A DNA stretch of 64,000 nucleotides from Streptomyces sp. NBC_01264 (GCF_026340675.1 NZ_JAPEOX010000001.1:558001-622000), one strand, 5' to 3'; positions 34,144-43,637 are shown, counted from the first letter of the stretch. A program made the numbers and translations. Notes: a model not told the origin generated them from the letters alone.

Positions 34144-35139
34144 TTGGCCGTTCACAGTGCCGTCGTCCACGCCACCGTCCACGTACCGGAGGGACGCCAG
34201 AGCGTCTCCGCGGTCGAGGACCGCTTCCGGGCGGGCAGCCCGGGCATCCCGATGTCCCGGGGTGTGCTCCAGCACATGTACGGGCTGGCCCAGCGCACGG
34301 TGGCCCCGCCCGAGGAGCAGCCCTCCGACCTGGCGGTGCACGCAGCCCGCAGTCTGCTGGAGGAGAGCAGCACCCCGGTCCGGACGGTGGACCTGCTGCT
34401 GTACGCCGGCATCCTCGCCGATATGGAGGAACCGGCCACCGCCCATGTGGTGGCGGCCAAACTCGGCCTGGACTGCCCGGTGTTCGACTTGAAGAACGCC
34501 TGCAACGGCGTACTGAACGCGCTGGAGGTGGCCGACGCCTTCATCCGGACCGGACAGTACCGGCGGGTGCTGATCACCAGCGCCGAGGTCAGCACCCGCG
34601 AGAGCCGCTGGAGCGTCACCGACCCGGACGAGCTGCTGGGCGCCCTGCCGAGCCTGAGCACCGGCGACATGGGCTCGGCGGTGCTGGTCTGCGCGAGCAC
34701 CCGGCCCGGGATCCTCGGGAGCCGGTTCTTCGCCAACTCCTGGGGCTGGCAGGCGGCGACGCTGCCCAATCCGTACGCGAACCACCGCACGATGGGCCGC
34801 CTGGAGATCGACTCGGCCCGGCTCGTGGCCTCCTTCGACGGGATGCCGGCCAAAGTGCGCGGCGCGGTGCGCGAACTCGGTGTGAACGTCGAGGACTTCG
34901 ACCTCGTCTGCGTGCACCAGCCGTCCGTGCCCTTCACCCGGGTGGCCTGCGGCTGGGTGGGCGTGGACCCCTCGCGGATCCTGTCCACCTTCCCGGCGCA
35001 CGGCAACGTCGCGACCAACACCATCCCTCTGCAGCTCGCCACCGCTCTGAACTCGGACCGGCTCCACCCGGGCGACCTGGTGGGCATGTTCGGGTTCGCG
35101 AGCGGCGCGAGCGCCGGCGTCGTCGTCTGCCGGTGGTGA
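34144..35139 (+). CDS. KASIII-like condensing or acyl-transferring enzyme
   Basis: A 331-aa divergent KASIII. The triad is kept: Cys in LKNACNGVLNAL, His in CVHQPSVPF, Asn in GNVATNTIP. The body differs clearly from the first KASIII (for example AHVVAAKLGLDCPVFDLKN). In known pathways such second KASIII proteins start with an unusual acyl group, join two acyl chains, or transfer an acyl group to form an ester (CerJ type). TTG start at 34144 with AGAAGAAGAG upstream. It lies 41 bases after KASII and overlaps the possible start of the next gene. Confidence 0.85.
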   Translation: MAVHSAVVHATVHVPEGRQSVSAVEDRFRAGSPGIPMSRGVLQHMYGLAQRTVAPPEEQPSDLAVHAARSLLEESSTPVRTVDLLLYAGILADMEEPATAHVVAAKLGLDCPVFDLKNACNGVLNALEVADAFIRTGQYRRVLITSAEVSTRESRWSVTDPDELLGALPSLSTGDMGSAVLVCASTRPGILGSRFFANSWGWQAATLPNPYANHRTMGRLEIDSARLVASFDGMPAKVRGAVRELGVNVEDFDLVCVHQPSVPFTRVACGWVGVDPSRILSTFPAHGNVATNTIPLQLATALNSDRLHPGDLVGMFGFASGASAGVVVCRW

Positions 35140-35144
35140 GCCCG

Positions 35145-35720
35145 ATGACCACCGAACCTCCCGGACCTCCCGAACCTCCCGTACGCATCACCCCGTTGCC
35201 GCCCGAGCGGTGGACTCCCGCGCTGCGCGGGCTGCTGGCCGGATCCGCCAAGGACGGGCCGGGCCGGGTGAACCTCTTCGGCACCCTCGCCCACCATCCC
35301 GGTCTCGCCCACGCCTGGCTCTCCCTCGCCCGGGTCCTGACCCATGAGGGGACCTTGTCCAGCCGTCAGCGGGAGCTGGTCGTACTGCGCACCGCGCACC
35401 GCCGCGGCGGGTCCTTCGTGTTCGACCGGCACCGCGCGGTCGCCGCGGACGCCGGGCTGGACTCCCGGGAGGTGGCGGCGATGACCGCGCCTCTTGCCGA
35501 ACACCCTTGGTCCGAGGCCGATCTGGCCCTGCTGGAGGCATCCGACGCGCTCGCGGCCGGTGAGCCGCTGGCGCAGCCGCTGTGGGACCGGCTCGCGGGC
35601 GGACTGCGCCCCGACCAGCTGATCGAACTGCTGATCCTCGCCGGGCAGTGCGCCACCATGTGCGCCACGCTCGGCGCCCTCCACACCCCGCCCGACGGCG
35701 GCCGACCCCCCTCCGGATGA
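35145..35720 (+). CDS. Carboxymuconolactone decarboxylase (AhpD-like) family protein
   Basis: A 191-aa helical protein. The family core is LSSRQRELVVLRTAHRRGGSFVFDRHRAVAADAGLDSREV, and a later LAGQCATMCATLG places two Cys four residues apart instead of the CxxC of AhpD peroxidases. In biosynthetic clusters such proteins act as decarboxylases, isomerases or cyclases, or have unknown roles. ATG 35145 has GGTGAG just upstream; a GTG at 35133 inside the previous gene is the alternative. The next gene starts in its stop (ATGA). Enzymatic role here is open. Confidence 0.75.
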   Translation: MTTEPPGPPEPPVRITPLPPERWTPALRGLLAGSAKDGPGRVNLFGTLAHHPGLAHAWLSLARVLTHEGTLSSRQRELVVLRTAHRRGGSFVFDRHRAVAADAGLDSREVAAMTAPLAEHPWSEADLALLEASDALAAGEPLAQPLWDRLAGGLRPDQLIELLILAGQCATMCATLGALHTPPDGGRPPSG

Positions 35721-37009
35721 GATCCGCCACCATGACCGTCACCACCACGCCGACCGCGGCCGCCACCACCACCTCCGGGAGCCCGGCCGCGGCCCCGCTC
35801 CCCCTGCCCGCCCCCTACGGCTCCTGCCCCTACGACCCGCCGCCCGGCTACACGCAGGCCGCTGCGGGGGCGGCCGTCAGCCGCGCCGAGCTCCCCGACG
35901 GCGCCCCCTGCTGGCTCGTGACGGGCCACCAGGAGGTGCGGGCGGTGCTCGCCGACGCCCGTTTCAGCGCCGACGCACGCACCCCCGGATTCCCCTTCCT
36001 CTCCCCCGGCCAGCGTCAACTGGCCACCGCTCAGCCCAGTTTCATCCGGATGGACGACCCGGAGCACGCCCGGCTGCGCCGGATGGTCGCCAAGGACTTC
36101 CTGACCCGCCGGGTCCAGGAACTACGCCCGGCCGTCGAGGAGGTGGTCGAGGCGGCCGTCGAGGCCATGACCGCCGACGGCCGGCGCAGCGCCGACCTCG
36201 TCGCGGACTTCGCGCTGCCCGTCCCGTCCCTGGTCATCTGCCTGATGCTCGGGGTCCCGTACGAGGACCACGCGCTGTTCCAGTCGCTCAGCCGGACCCT
36301 GCTCGACAACACCACCGACCCCGGCCGGGCCTCCGGGGCCCACCGCGAGCTGATGGGCTATCTGGCCGGGCTGGCCGAGCGGAAGCGGCGGGATCCCGGG
36401 GACGACATCCTCAGCCGGCTCGCCGTACGGCCCGACCTGACCCCTCGGGAAACGGCCTCGCTCGGCTTCATGCTCCTGATCACCGGCCACGAGAGCACCA
36501 CCAACATGGCGGCGCTCAGTGTCCTGGCCCTGCTGCGCCACCCCGAGCAGGCCGCCCGGCTGCGGGCCGAACCGGCCCTGATCCCCGGGGCGGTGGAGGA
36601 ACTGCTGCGCTACCTCACGATCATCCACCTCGGCCTCGGCCGCGCCGCCACCGAGGACGTCACGGTCGGCGGAGCGCCGATCCGCGCCGGGGACGGGGTG
36701 ATCTGCATGCTGTCCACCGCCAACCGGCAACCGGAGCTCTTCGGCCCCCCGGCCACCACGGCGGAGGGCGCCGCGGCCTGCCCCGCCGAGCTGGACGTGA
36801 CCCGGGACGCGGCCCGCCGGCACGTGGCCTTCGGTCACGGTCCGCACCAGTGCCTGGGCCACACCCTGGCGCGGGTCGAGCTCCAGATCATGCTGGAGGC
36901 CGTCCTGCGCAAGCTCCCGGGCCTGTGCCTGGCCGTACCCGAGGACCGGCTCGTGTTCCAACGGGACACCATCGTCTACGGCTTGAGGGAGCTTCCCGTC
37001 ATCTGGTGA
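35717..37009 (+). CDS. Cytochrome P450
   Basis: A 430-aa soluble bacterial P450. Motifs: I-helix oxygen site LITGHESTT, ExxR in EELLRYL, and heme-ligand Cys in FGHGPHQCLGH (near residue 380). The N-terminal 30 residues are Thr/Ala/Pro-rich. ATG 35717 overlaps the previous stop (ATGA); a second ATG at 35732 is an alternative. It closes the KAS operon and would hydroxylate, epoxidise or desaturate the acyl product. Electron partners (ferredoxin and reductase) are not encoded nearby. Confidence 0.93.
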   Translation: MRSATMTVTTTPTAAATTTSGSPAAAPLPLPAPYGSCPYDPPPGYTQAAAGAAVSRAELPDGAPCWLVTGHQEVRAVLADARFSADARTPGFPFLSPGQRQLATAQPSFIRMDDPEHARLRRMVAKDFLTRRVQELRPAVEEVVEAAVEAMTADGRRSADLVADFALPVPSLVICLMLGVPYEDHALFQSLSRTLLDNTTDPGRASGAHRELMGYLAGLAERKRRDPGDDILSRLAVRPDLTPRETASLGFMLLITGHESTTNMAALSVLALLRHPEQAARLRAEPALIPGAVEELLRYLTIIHLGLGRAATEDVTVGGAPIRAGDGVICMLSTANRQPELFGPPATTAEGAAACPAELDVTRDAARRHVAFGHGPHQCLGHTLARVELQIMLEAVLRKLPGLCLAVPEDRLVFQRDTIVYGLRELPVIW

Positions 37010-37135
37010 CCTTCGCGGACTGGTTCGTGTGCGAGTTGACTATTCCCGCGTCCGCAGAGAACCGAACGGGCCCGCCCGGCGTGATACCCCACACGCAACA
37101 CGCAATTGCATGCACACGAACGCGGGGGAACACGG

Positions 37136-40100
37136 GTGGGATTCATCAGGAGGGCCCGAACGGCGGTGCTCGCCGCAGCGGTGACGGGGACGCTGATCGC
37201 GGGCACAGTGTCGGCCGGCGCCGCGCAGGCACCGGCCGCAGGCACCACCGCACAGGACGGCAAGGGGGCTCCGGCCGGGGGCCGGGCGAAGAAGGAAGCG
37301 AGGCCGTCGGCGACGGTGACCCTGGTCACCGGCGACCGGGTCGTCGTCAAGGGCGACGGCAGCGTCGAGCAGCTGCTGCGCGGCGCGGGCCGTGAGGGGA
37401 TCGCCTTCTCGGTGCGCCGCGAGGGCGCGTACACGTACGTCATTCCACAGGACGCCCTGCGACTGGTCGCCGACGGGGTGCTCGACCGGCGCCTGTTCGA
37501 CGTCGCCGGGCTGGTCAGGGACGGGTACGACGACGCGCACCGCACCACGCTGCCCCTGATCGCCGGGTACCGGCGCGACGCCTCGGGGGCCAAGACCTTC
37601 GGGGCCGCCGGCGACACACTGGCGGCGGTCGCCCGCGACCGTCGCGAACTGCCCGCGGTGGCGGGCGAGGCGTTCAACGCGCCGAAGGCCGACGCCGCGG
37701 CCCTCTGGACGGCGGTCACCGGCCGGAAGGACGCCCGCATGCTGGGCTCCGCGCCCGTACCGCCGGTCGCGCACCTGTGGCTGGACGGCAAGGTGAGCGC
37801 CACCTTGGACAAGAGCGTGCCGCAGATAGGCGCGCCCGCCATGTGGAAGGCGGGCTTCACCGGCAAGGGCGTCAAGGTGGCGGTCCTGGACACGGGGGTC
37901 GACGAGACGCACCCCGACCTCAAGGGCGTCGAGACCCTGCAGAAGAACTTCAGCAGTTCGCCCGACTCCAAGGACCGGTACGGGCACGGTACGCACGTGG
38001 CCTCCACGATCGCCGGGTCGGGCGCGCGGTCGGGCGGCCTCTACAAGGGCGTGGCACCCGGTGTGCAGCTCCTGGACGGCAAGGTCCTCGGCGACGACGG
38101 CTTCGGCTCCGACTCCGAGATCATCAGCGGTATGCAGTGGGCCGTGGACCAGGGTGCGACGGTCGTCAACATGAGCCTGGGCGCTCCCGACGAGCCCGGC
38201 GTCGACCCCAAGGAGGAAGCGGTCGCCCAGCTCTCCGGCAAGGCGCTGTTCGTGGTGGCCGCCGGGAACGAGGGCGACAAGGCCCGCACGTTGCGGTCGC
38301 CCGGCAGCGCCACCGCGGCGCTCACCGTCGGCGCCGTGGACAAGCAGGACCAGCTCGCGGAGTTCTCCAGCCGGGGTCCGACCGCCGATGGACTGGCCAA
38401 GCCGGACATCACCGCCCCGGGCGTCGGCATCACCGCCGCCGCGAGCACGCAGGGCACCGATCCCGCTCCCTCCGAGGGGTACGTCGGCATGTCGGGCACC
38501 TCTATGGCCACCCCGCACGTCGCGGGCGCCGCGGCCCTGGTCAAGCAGCAGCACCCGACCTGGAGCCCGGCCCGGCTCAAGGCCCTGCTGACCGCCTCGG
38601 CCACGCCCAACCCGAAGAACAACGCCTACCAGCAGGGCGCGGGCCGCGTCGACCTGGTCCGGGCCGGCAAGGCCGTCGTCACGTCCACCCCCGGTTCCCT
38701 CGCCTTCGGTACGCAGCTCTGGCCGCACGCCGACGACAAGCCGGTGTCGAAGTCGGTCACCTACCGCAACCACGGGACCAAGCCGGTCACCCTGAAGCTG
38801 ACCACGGCGGGCACCGACCCGTCCGGACGTCCGGCCCCGGCCGGGATGTTCACCGTCAAGGACGCCCAGCTCACCGTCCCCGCCGGGGGCTCCGCGACGA
38901 CCACCGTCACCGCCGACACCCGCAAGGGCACGGTCGACGGCGCCTTCGGCGGCACCGTACTGGCCGCCGGGGACGGACAGGAAGTGCGCACCGGTCTCGT
39001 GGTCGAGCGCGAGGTGGAGTCCTACGACGTCACCTTGAGGCACCTGGACGTCAAGGGCGGGAGCCCGGCGACCTACTACACCACGGTCACCAGGCTCGGC
39101 ACGGGCTCGGAGGGCCGCTTCGAGGTCCCGTACGACCCGAGCGGCACGGTCGTCCAGCGGCTGCCCAAGGGCGAATACCTGCTGGAGGGCGTCGTCTGGG
39201 GCCCGGACTCCACCCTGGGCTTCTTCGTCCAGCCGCTGCTGAAGCTCACCGGGAAGACCACGGTCACCTTCGACTCCCGCAAGGCCAAGCCGTTCGCCGT
39301 CACCCCGCCGGACCCGTCCGCGAAGCTGGTGAGTGCCTACACCGGGTTCTACGACGAGGCCGCGAACGTGTCCGACATGTGGTCCACCGACGGGGCGACG
39401 AAGATCCTCACTCAGCACCTGGGCCCGGCCACGCCCACGCTGCACGGGCAGTACAACGGCCTGTGGAAGACGCCGGGGGCCGCGGGCAAGAACATCGACT
39501 ACCGGCTCGCCTTCAACCGTACGGGCACCTGGTTCGACGGGCTCGACCGCAAGCTGACCCTGGCCGACGTCGCCGAGGTGAAGCTCGGGTTCGGTGCCTC
39601 GGTCGCCGGGGCGAAGGGCCTGGTCCACGCCACGCCGACGGATTCCGGCGGCTACACCTCCGGAATCCAGGACCCCGCCCAGCAGAGCCTGCCGTACGCG
39701 AGCACCCAGTACGTGAGCGCCGGCGGAGGGATGCTCTGGACCTGGGTCGCTTCACAGGTCGACTCCCAGGGGGAGGCGCGCGCCATCTACACGCATGAGT
39801 CCCGGTCGTACCAGCCGGGACGGCGCTACACCTTGAACTTCAACACCGGTGTGGTCGGACCCGATCTGAAGGACGGGCAGTACCGGTACCAGGAGGCGAC
39901 GCGGTACGGCGACTACCTGGACTTCAATGTCGGGCTGTTCAACGACGGCGCCGGCCACGAAGGATATTCCCTCACCACCGGCGGCTTCACCCGGCTGGAG
40001 TCCGGCGGCAAGATCATCGTCGAAACTCCGCCGGACGGCTGGCTGAGCGCCAAGGTACCGGCCGGCAAGGCGACGTACCGGCTGACCAAGGAGGCGACCC

Positions 40101-40513
40101 GCTCCACCAAGGACACCGCGACCAGCACGAAGGTGAGCGCGGTCTGGACGTTCACCTCGGCCCGTCCGGCCACGGACGAACCCGTGGCGCTGCCGCTGTC
40201 CACGGTGCGGCTGTCGCCGAAGCTGAGCCTGAACGGGACCGCGCCGGCGGGCGGCGCGCTGAAGGTGCCGCTGGTGCTGGGCGGGGCTGCCGCGAAGGAC
40301 GGGCAGGTCGCCTCGCTGGCGGTCAGGGTCTCCTACGACGGGGGCAAGACCTGGCAGCTCCTCGCGGTGGCGACGGACGCGCAGGGCGCGCGTTCGGTGA
40401 CCGTGAAGCACCCGGCGTCGGCCAAGGCGGCGTCGTTCCGGGTGGACCTGAAGGACAAGGCCGGCAACACGGTGCGGGAGACGATCACGAACGCCTACCT
40501 GCTCGCTCCCTGA
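37136..40513 (+). CDS. Secreted subtilisin-like serine peptidase (S8) with long C-terminal region
   Basis: A 1125-aa protein with a signal peptide (VGFIRRARTAVLAAAVTGTL...). A pro-region of about 200 residues follows. The S8 domain has catalytic Asp252 (VLDTGVDETHPD), His284 (GHGTH) and Ser456 (GTSMATPHVAG). About 600 further residues form beta-rich domains (an Fn3/PA-like region after SKSVTYRNHGTKPVTL, then an unknown part ending ETITNAYLLAP). It is an extracellular protease. GTG start at 37136 with GGGGGA upstream; an ATG at 37106 is less likely. It lies 126 bases after the P450 gene and looks separate from that operon. Confidence 0.9.
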   Translation: MGFIRRARTAVLAAAVTGTLIAGTVSAGAAQAPAAGTTAQDGKGAPAGGRAKKEARPSATVTLVTGDRVVVKGDGSVEQLLRGAGREGIAFSVRREGAYTYVIPQDALRLVADGVLDRRLFDVAGLVRDGYDDAHRTTLPLIAGYRRDASGAKTFGAAGDTLAAVARDRRELPAVAGEAFNAPKADAAALWTAVTGRKDARMLGSAPVPPVAHLWLDGKVSATLDKSVPQIGAPAMWKAGFTGKGVKVAVLDTGVDETHPDLKGVETLQKNFSSSPDSKDRYGHGTHVASTIAGSGARSGGLYKGVAPGVQLLDGKVLGDDGFGSDSEIISGMQWAVDQGATVVNMSLGAPDEPGVDPKEEAVAQLSGKALFVVAAGNEGDKARTLRSPGSATAALTVGAVDKQDQLAEFSSRGPTADGLAKPDITAPGVGITAAASTQGTDPAPSEGYVGMSGTSMATPHVAGAAALVKQQHPTWSPARLKALLTASATPNPKNNAYQQGAGRVDLVRAGKAVVTSTPGSLAFGTQLWPHADDKPVSKSVTYRNHGTKPVTLKLTTAGTDPSGRPAPAGMFTVKDAQLTVPAGGSATTTVTADTRKGTVDGAFGGTVLAAGDGQEVRTGLVVEREVESYDVTLRHLDVKGGSPATYYTTVTRLGTGSEGRFEVPYDPSGTVVQRLPKGEYLLEGVVWGPDSTLGFFVQPLLKLTGKTTVTFDSRKAKPFAVTPPDPSAKLVSAYTGFYDEAANVSDMWSTDGATKILTQHLGPATPTLHGQYNGLWKTPGAAGKNIDYRLAFNRTGTWFDGLDRKLTLADVAEVKLGFGASVAGAKGLVHATPTDSGGYTSGIQDPAQQSLPYASTQYVSAGGGMLWTWVASQVDSQGEARAIYTHESRSYQPGRRYTLNFNTGVVGPDLKDGQYRYQEATRYGDYLDFNVGLFNDGAGHEGYSLTTGGFTRLESGGKIIVETPPDGWLSAKVPAGKATYRLTKEATRSTKDTATSTKVSAVWTFTSARPATDEPVALPLSTVRLSPKLSLNGTAPAGGALKVPLVLGGAAAKDGQVASLAVRVSYDGGKTWQLLAVATDAQGARSVTVKHPASAKAASFRVDLKDKAGNTVRETITNAYLLAP

Positions 40514-40535
40514 CCCGTCGCGTCCCGTACGAGGC

Positions 40536-40573
40536 TCCGGCCCGGCCCCGCATCCCGCGGGTGCCGGGCCGGA
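40536..40573. terminator. Bidirectional hairpin terminator
   Basis: TCCGGCCCGG (40536-40545) pairs with CCGGGCCGGA (40564-40573), with extra pairing inside the loop, between the convergent S8 peptidase and LysR genes. Confidence 0.75.
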
Positions 40574-40583
40574 CCCGTTCGTG

Positions 40584-41546
40584 TCACGGCGTGGTGGCGG
40601 AGCCCGGTTCGGGCAGCCAGTCGCGGGCCGGGTCGTACTCCAGCCAGCGGCTGCGCCCCGCCTCCGCGGCGAAGGCCTCCAGCAGCGTGTCGAGCAAAGG
40701 GTGCCCGCCGTCACCGCGACCACCGTCACCGCGCCACAGCAGCGACCAGGCGTAGAGGGGGGTGGGATCCACCAGCGGAACGGACCGGATGCCCGGGATC
40801 CGCGGGAGCGGCGCGTCGGCGGGCATCAGCGCGAAGCGGCGTACGTCCCCGGACAGGCCCGCCAGGAAGTGGTCCGCTCCCAGGTTCGGGCCCTCGGCGT
40901 GCTCGCGGACGGCGAACCGCTCGGCGAAGCGGTGCAGGAAGTCCAGCCGGTCGAGGGCGCCCGGGGTCCACAGCACACTGCCCGCCAACTGCCCTGGCCT
41001 CAGGGCGGCTTCCCCCGCCAGGGGATGATCCGCGCCGAGGACCACGTCCACCGGCTCCAGCCGCACCAGGCGGTGCGTCAGCCCTTCGGGCAGGGGCGGG
41101 TGGACCCGGCCGAAGGCCGCGTCGGTCTCCCCGTGGAGCAGCCCGGCGGCCACAGAAGGCAGATCGCGTCCGTGCCCCCGCTCCAGGGCCGGTTCGGGGG
41201 CGTGCGCGGTCAGTTGGGCCAGGGTCCGCATCGGTGCGTACAGGTGGCCCCATACGTCGACCCGTAGCGGCCGCCGTTCCTCCCGTACGGCGGCCAGGGC
41301 CCGGTCGGCGGCGGCCAGGGCGCCCCGGGCCGGCTCCAGGAAGCGCCGGCCGGCCTCGGTGAGCCGTACGCCGTGGCCGCCCCGGTCGAACAGCTCGGCC
41401 CCGAGCGCCGACTCCAGGCGGGCGATCCGCTTCGACAGGGCCTGCTGGGAGATCGACAGGGTCGTGGCCGCACGCCCGAAGTGCATTTCCTGGGCGGTCA
41501 GTACGAAGGCACGCGCCTGTGCGAGGTCCAGATCCACGTCGTTCAC
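40584..41546 (-). CDS. LysR-family transcriptional regulator
   Basis: A 320-aa regulator. The HTH (about residues 6-65) reads FVLTAQEMHFGRAATTLSISQQALSKRIARLESALG, then a substrate-binding domain with a shortened middle and a Gly-rich loop (WRGDGGRGDGGH). GTG at 41546 was chosen. A TTG at 41558 in frame lies inside a 17-bp palindrome that is more likely an operator than coding. Divergent from the NADPH-quinone-reductase-like gene, which with the following hydrolase is its likely target. Confidence 0.87.
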   Translation of the reverse strand: MNDVDLDLAQARAFVLTAQEMHFGRAATTLSISQQALSKRIARLESALGAELFDRGGHGVRLTEAGRRFLEPARGALAAADRALAAVREERRPLRVDVWGHLYAPMRTLAQLTAHAPEPALERGHGRDLPSVAAGLLHGETDAAFGRVHPPLPEGLTHRLVRLEPVDVVLGADHPLAGEAALRPGQLAGSVLWTPGALDRLDFLHRFAERFAVREHAEGPNLGADHFLAGLSGDVRRFALMPADAPLPRIPGIRSVPLVDPTPLYAWSLLWRGDGGRGDGGHPLLDTLLEAFAAEAGRSRWLEYDPARDWLPEPGSATTP

Positions 41547-41553
41547 CTTAGGC

Positions 41554-41570
41554 GACAACCGTTGGTTGTC
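41554..41570. promoter_or_regulatory. Palindromic LysR operator
   Basis: GACAACC-GTT-GGTTGTC is a perfect 7-bp dyad, 8 bases before the LysR GTG start and 48 bases before the divergent gene. It is suited to autoregulation. Confidence 0.65.
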
Positions 41571-41617
41571 GGCTGGGCGCGGGCGTTGTTGGACGGTCCG
41601 CGGGCGCTGCCGCTTCC

Positions 41618-42550
41618 ATGATCCGCATGCAGAGACTGATTCCCACAGGCGATCCGGCGCGTCCGGTGGAGTTCGCCGACGATGCCCAGCCCGTCCCGGC
41701 CGTGGACGAGGCCCTGGTCCGGGTGGAGGCGTTCGCGCCGAACCGTGGCGAGACCTTCCTGCTGGAGGACCCGCGGCCGGGGCTGGTTCCCGGGAAGGAC
41801 GTCGCCGGGCTCGTGGTGCAGGCGGCGGCCGACGGGTCGGGGCCCTCGGTCGGCGCCCGCGTCGTCGGCCATCCGCCGCGGGGCGGCTGGGCGGAGTACG
41901 TCGCCGTGCCCACTCACTCCCTGGCCGTACTCCCCGACGGCCTCGACTCCGTCCGGGCCGCGGCCCTGCCGCTGGCCGGCATCACGGCCCTGCGACTGCT
42001 GCGCACGGCCGGAAGCGTGGCGGGCCGCCGCGTCCTGCTGACCGGTGCGGCGGGCGGCGTGGGCCACTACGTGACCGAACTCGCCGCCGCCTCCGGGGCG
42101 GAGGTCACCGCCGTGACCGCCACCGCTTCGCGCGGCGAGCGGCTGCTCGCGCTGGGAGCGGCCGCCGTCGTGCGCGATGTCGCGGAAGCCCGCGGCCCCT
42201 TCGACCTGGTGCTGGAGTCCACCGGCGGCGCCGCCATGCCGCGGGCGCTGGCCCGGCTGGCCGCCGGCGGCACGCTGATCTGGTTCGGCCAGGCGAGCCG
42301 GACACCGGTCACGCTGGACTTCTTCGATTTCTTCGCCGGTCCGGAAGGTGCCTCGATCCGGCACTTCCACTACGCCGGAGCCCCGTACGGCGAGGATCTG
42401 GCGACCCTGGTCCGGCTGGTGGACCAAGGGCGGCTGCATCCGGAGATCGGCCGGGTCGAGGACTGGGCACGGACCTCCCGTACCCTCGTCGACCTGCGGG
42501 AGCGCCGGATCCGCGGCAAGGCCGTCCTGACGACGGGAGCGGCCCGATGA
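41618..42550 (+). CDS. MDR-family zinc-type alcohol dehydrogenase/quinone oxidoreductase
   Basis: A 310-aa medium-chain reductase without the structural zinc Cys cluster, as in NADPH:quinone reductases. The N-terminal GroES-like part contains FAPNRGETFLLEDP and PGKDVAGLVV. The NADPH motif GAAGGVGHYVTELAAASGA is near residue 145, and the C-terminus is RRIRGKAVLTTG. It would reduce a quinone, enone or similar electrophile with NADPH. Start at ATG 41618; a second ATG at 41627 is possible. The stop overlaps the next start (ATGA), so it is coupled to the hydrolase. Confidence 0.88.
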   Translation: MIRMQRLIPTGDPARPVEFADDAQPVPAVDEALVRVEAFAPNRGETFLLEDPRPGLVPGKDVAGLVVQAAADGSGPSVGARVVGHPPRGGWAEYVAVPTHSLAVLPDGLDSVRAAALPLAGITALRLLRTAGSVAGRRVLLTGAAGGVGHYVTELAAASGAEVTAVTATASRGERLLALGAAAVVRDVAEARGPFDLVLESTGGAAMPRALARLAAGGTLIWFGQASRTPVTLDFFDFFAGPEGASIRHFHYAGAPYGEDLATLVRLVDQGRLHPEIGRVEDWARTSRTLVDLRERRIRGKAVLTTGAAR

Positions 42551-43605
42551 GCGCGTCCGACCTCACTTCCGACCTCGGTCCCGCCTATACCTCCGCGTTC
42601 GCCGCCGCGCGACTGACCCGGGCCACCGGGGCCGGGCTCGATCCGCACGCGTACCTGCGCGCCGCGGAAGGGGCCTCCTCCCCCGGTGACTGGAGCGAAT
42701 CGCTGATCCGCACCGCCCTGCAGTACGTCGACCGCGCACGGCGGGCGGCCGCGTCCGGGGCGCGGGTCTCGGCGGGCGCGTACGAGCAGGCGGCGGCGAG
42801 ATGGTTCCACTTCGCCACCCTGGCTCCGCGCACCTCCGCGTCCACGGCCACCCGCCACGCACACGCCGCGGCGGAGGCGGACGCCGCCATGGGCCGCGCC
42901 CTGGCCCTGCTCGATCCCGGAGCCCGCCGCATCGACGGCCCCTCCTTCACCGGCCGGCTGCGCGGCCCCGCCGACGCACCGTCCACCGTGATCGTCGTCC
43001 CCGGACTGGACTCCGGCAAGGAGGAGTTCCACCGGGTCACCGCGGCCCTGCTGCGCAGGGGTTCGGCCGTGTTCGGCATGGACGGCCCGGGACAGGGGGC
43101 GCTCGCGGCCACCACGACGCTGCGCGCCGACTACGACCAGGTGATCGGCCAGGTCATCGACGCCCTCTCCCTCGACCGGGTCGGCCTCATCGGCCTCAGC
43201 CTGGGCGGCTACTACGTCGCCCGGAGCGCCGCCCTGGACCCACGGGTGGCAGCCGCGGCGGTGGTCAGCGGCCCCCACCGGATCGACTGGGATGCCTTGC
43301 CACCGCCGCTGTCGGAGCTGATCGCCCGGCGCGCCGGAGGAGCCACCGCGGCACGCGAGTTCATCGCTCAGGTCGACTTGTCGTCACTCGCGCCGCGCAT
43401 CGGCTGCCCGCTCCTGGTGGTGGACGGCGGCCGGGACATCGTCCCGGGCGTCACCAACGGAGCCGAACTGGTGCGCCGGGCACCGAACGGCGAGTACCTC
43501 CTGGTCCCCGAGGGCGACCACCTCCTCGGCAACGCCCAACCCGACTGGCTCCCCGCCACCACGGACTGGCTCACCAGGGCCCTCACGGCCGGCTCGGCCA
43601 CGTAG
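42547..43605 (+). CDS. Alpha/beta hydrolase (FrsA/DUF1100-like esterase)
   Basis: A 352-aa hydrolase with an N-terminal helical cap of about 130 residues (LTRATGAGLDPHAYLRAAEGAS...). The alpha/beta core has nucleophile Ser in GLSLGGYY (near residue 219), Asp in LLVVDGGRDIV and His in PEGDHLLG. The cap-then-core order resembles 2,6-dihydroxypseudooxynicotine-hydrolase/FrsA-type enzymes that split C-C or ester bonds. ATG overlaps the previous stop. With the reductase and divergent LysR it forms a small catabolic or detoxification unit. Confidence 0.85.
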   Translation: MSASDLTSDLGPAYTSAFAAARLTRATGAGLDPHAYLRAAEGASSPGDWSESLIRTALQYVDRARRAAASGARVSAGAYEQAAARWFHFATLAPRTSASTATRHAHAAAEADAAMGRALALLDPGARRIDGPSFTGRLRGPADAPSTVIVVPGLDSGKEEFHRVTAALLRRGSAVFGMDGPGQGALAATTTLRADYDQVIGQVIDALSLDRVGLIGLSLGGYYVARSAALDPRVAAAAVVSGPHRIDWDALPPPLSELIARRAGGATAAREFIAQVDLSSLAPRIGCPLLVVDGGRDIVPGVTNGAELVRRAPNGEYLLVPEGDHLLGNAQPDWLPATTDWLTRALTAGSAT

Positions 43606-43637
43606 GCCGGCGCGACCGGCCCGGCGGGGGGGCGCTG

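Noticed and set aside
37040..39628. An 862-codon open frame antisense to the S8 peptidase gene.
   Set aside because: Composition bias only; the plus-strand gene has a complete catalytic triad and signal peptide.
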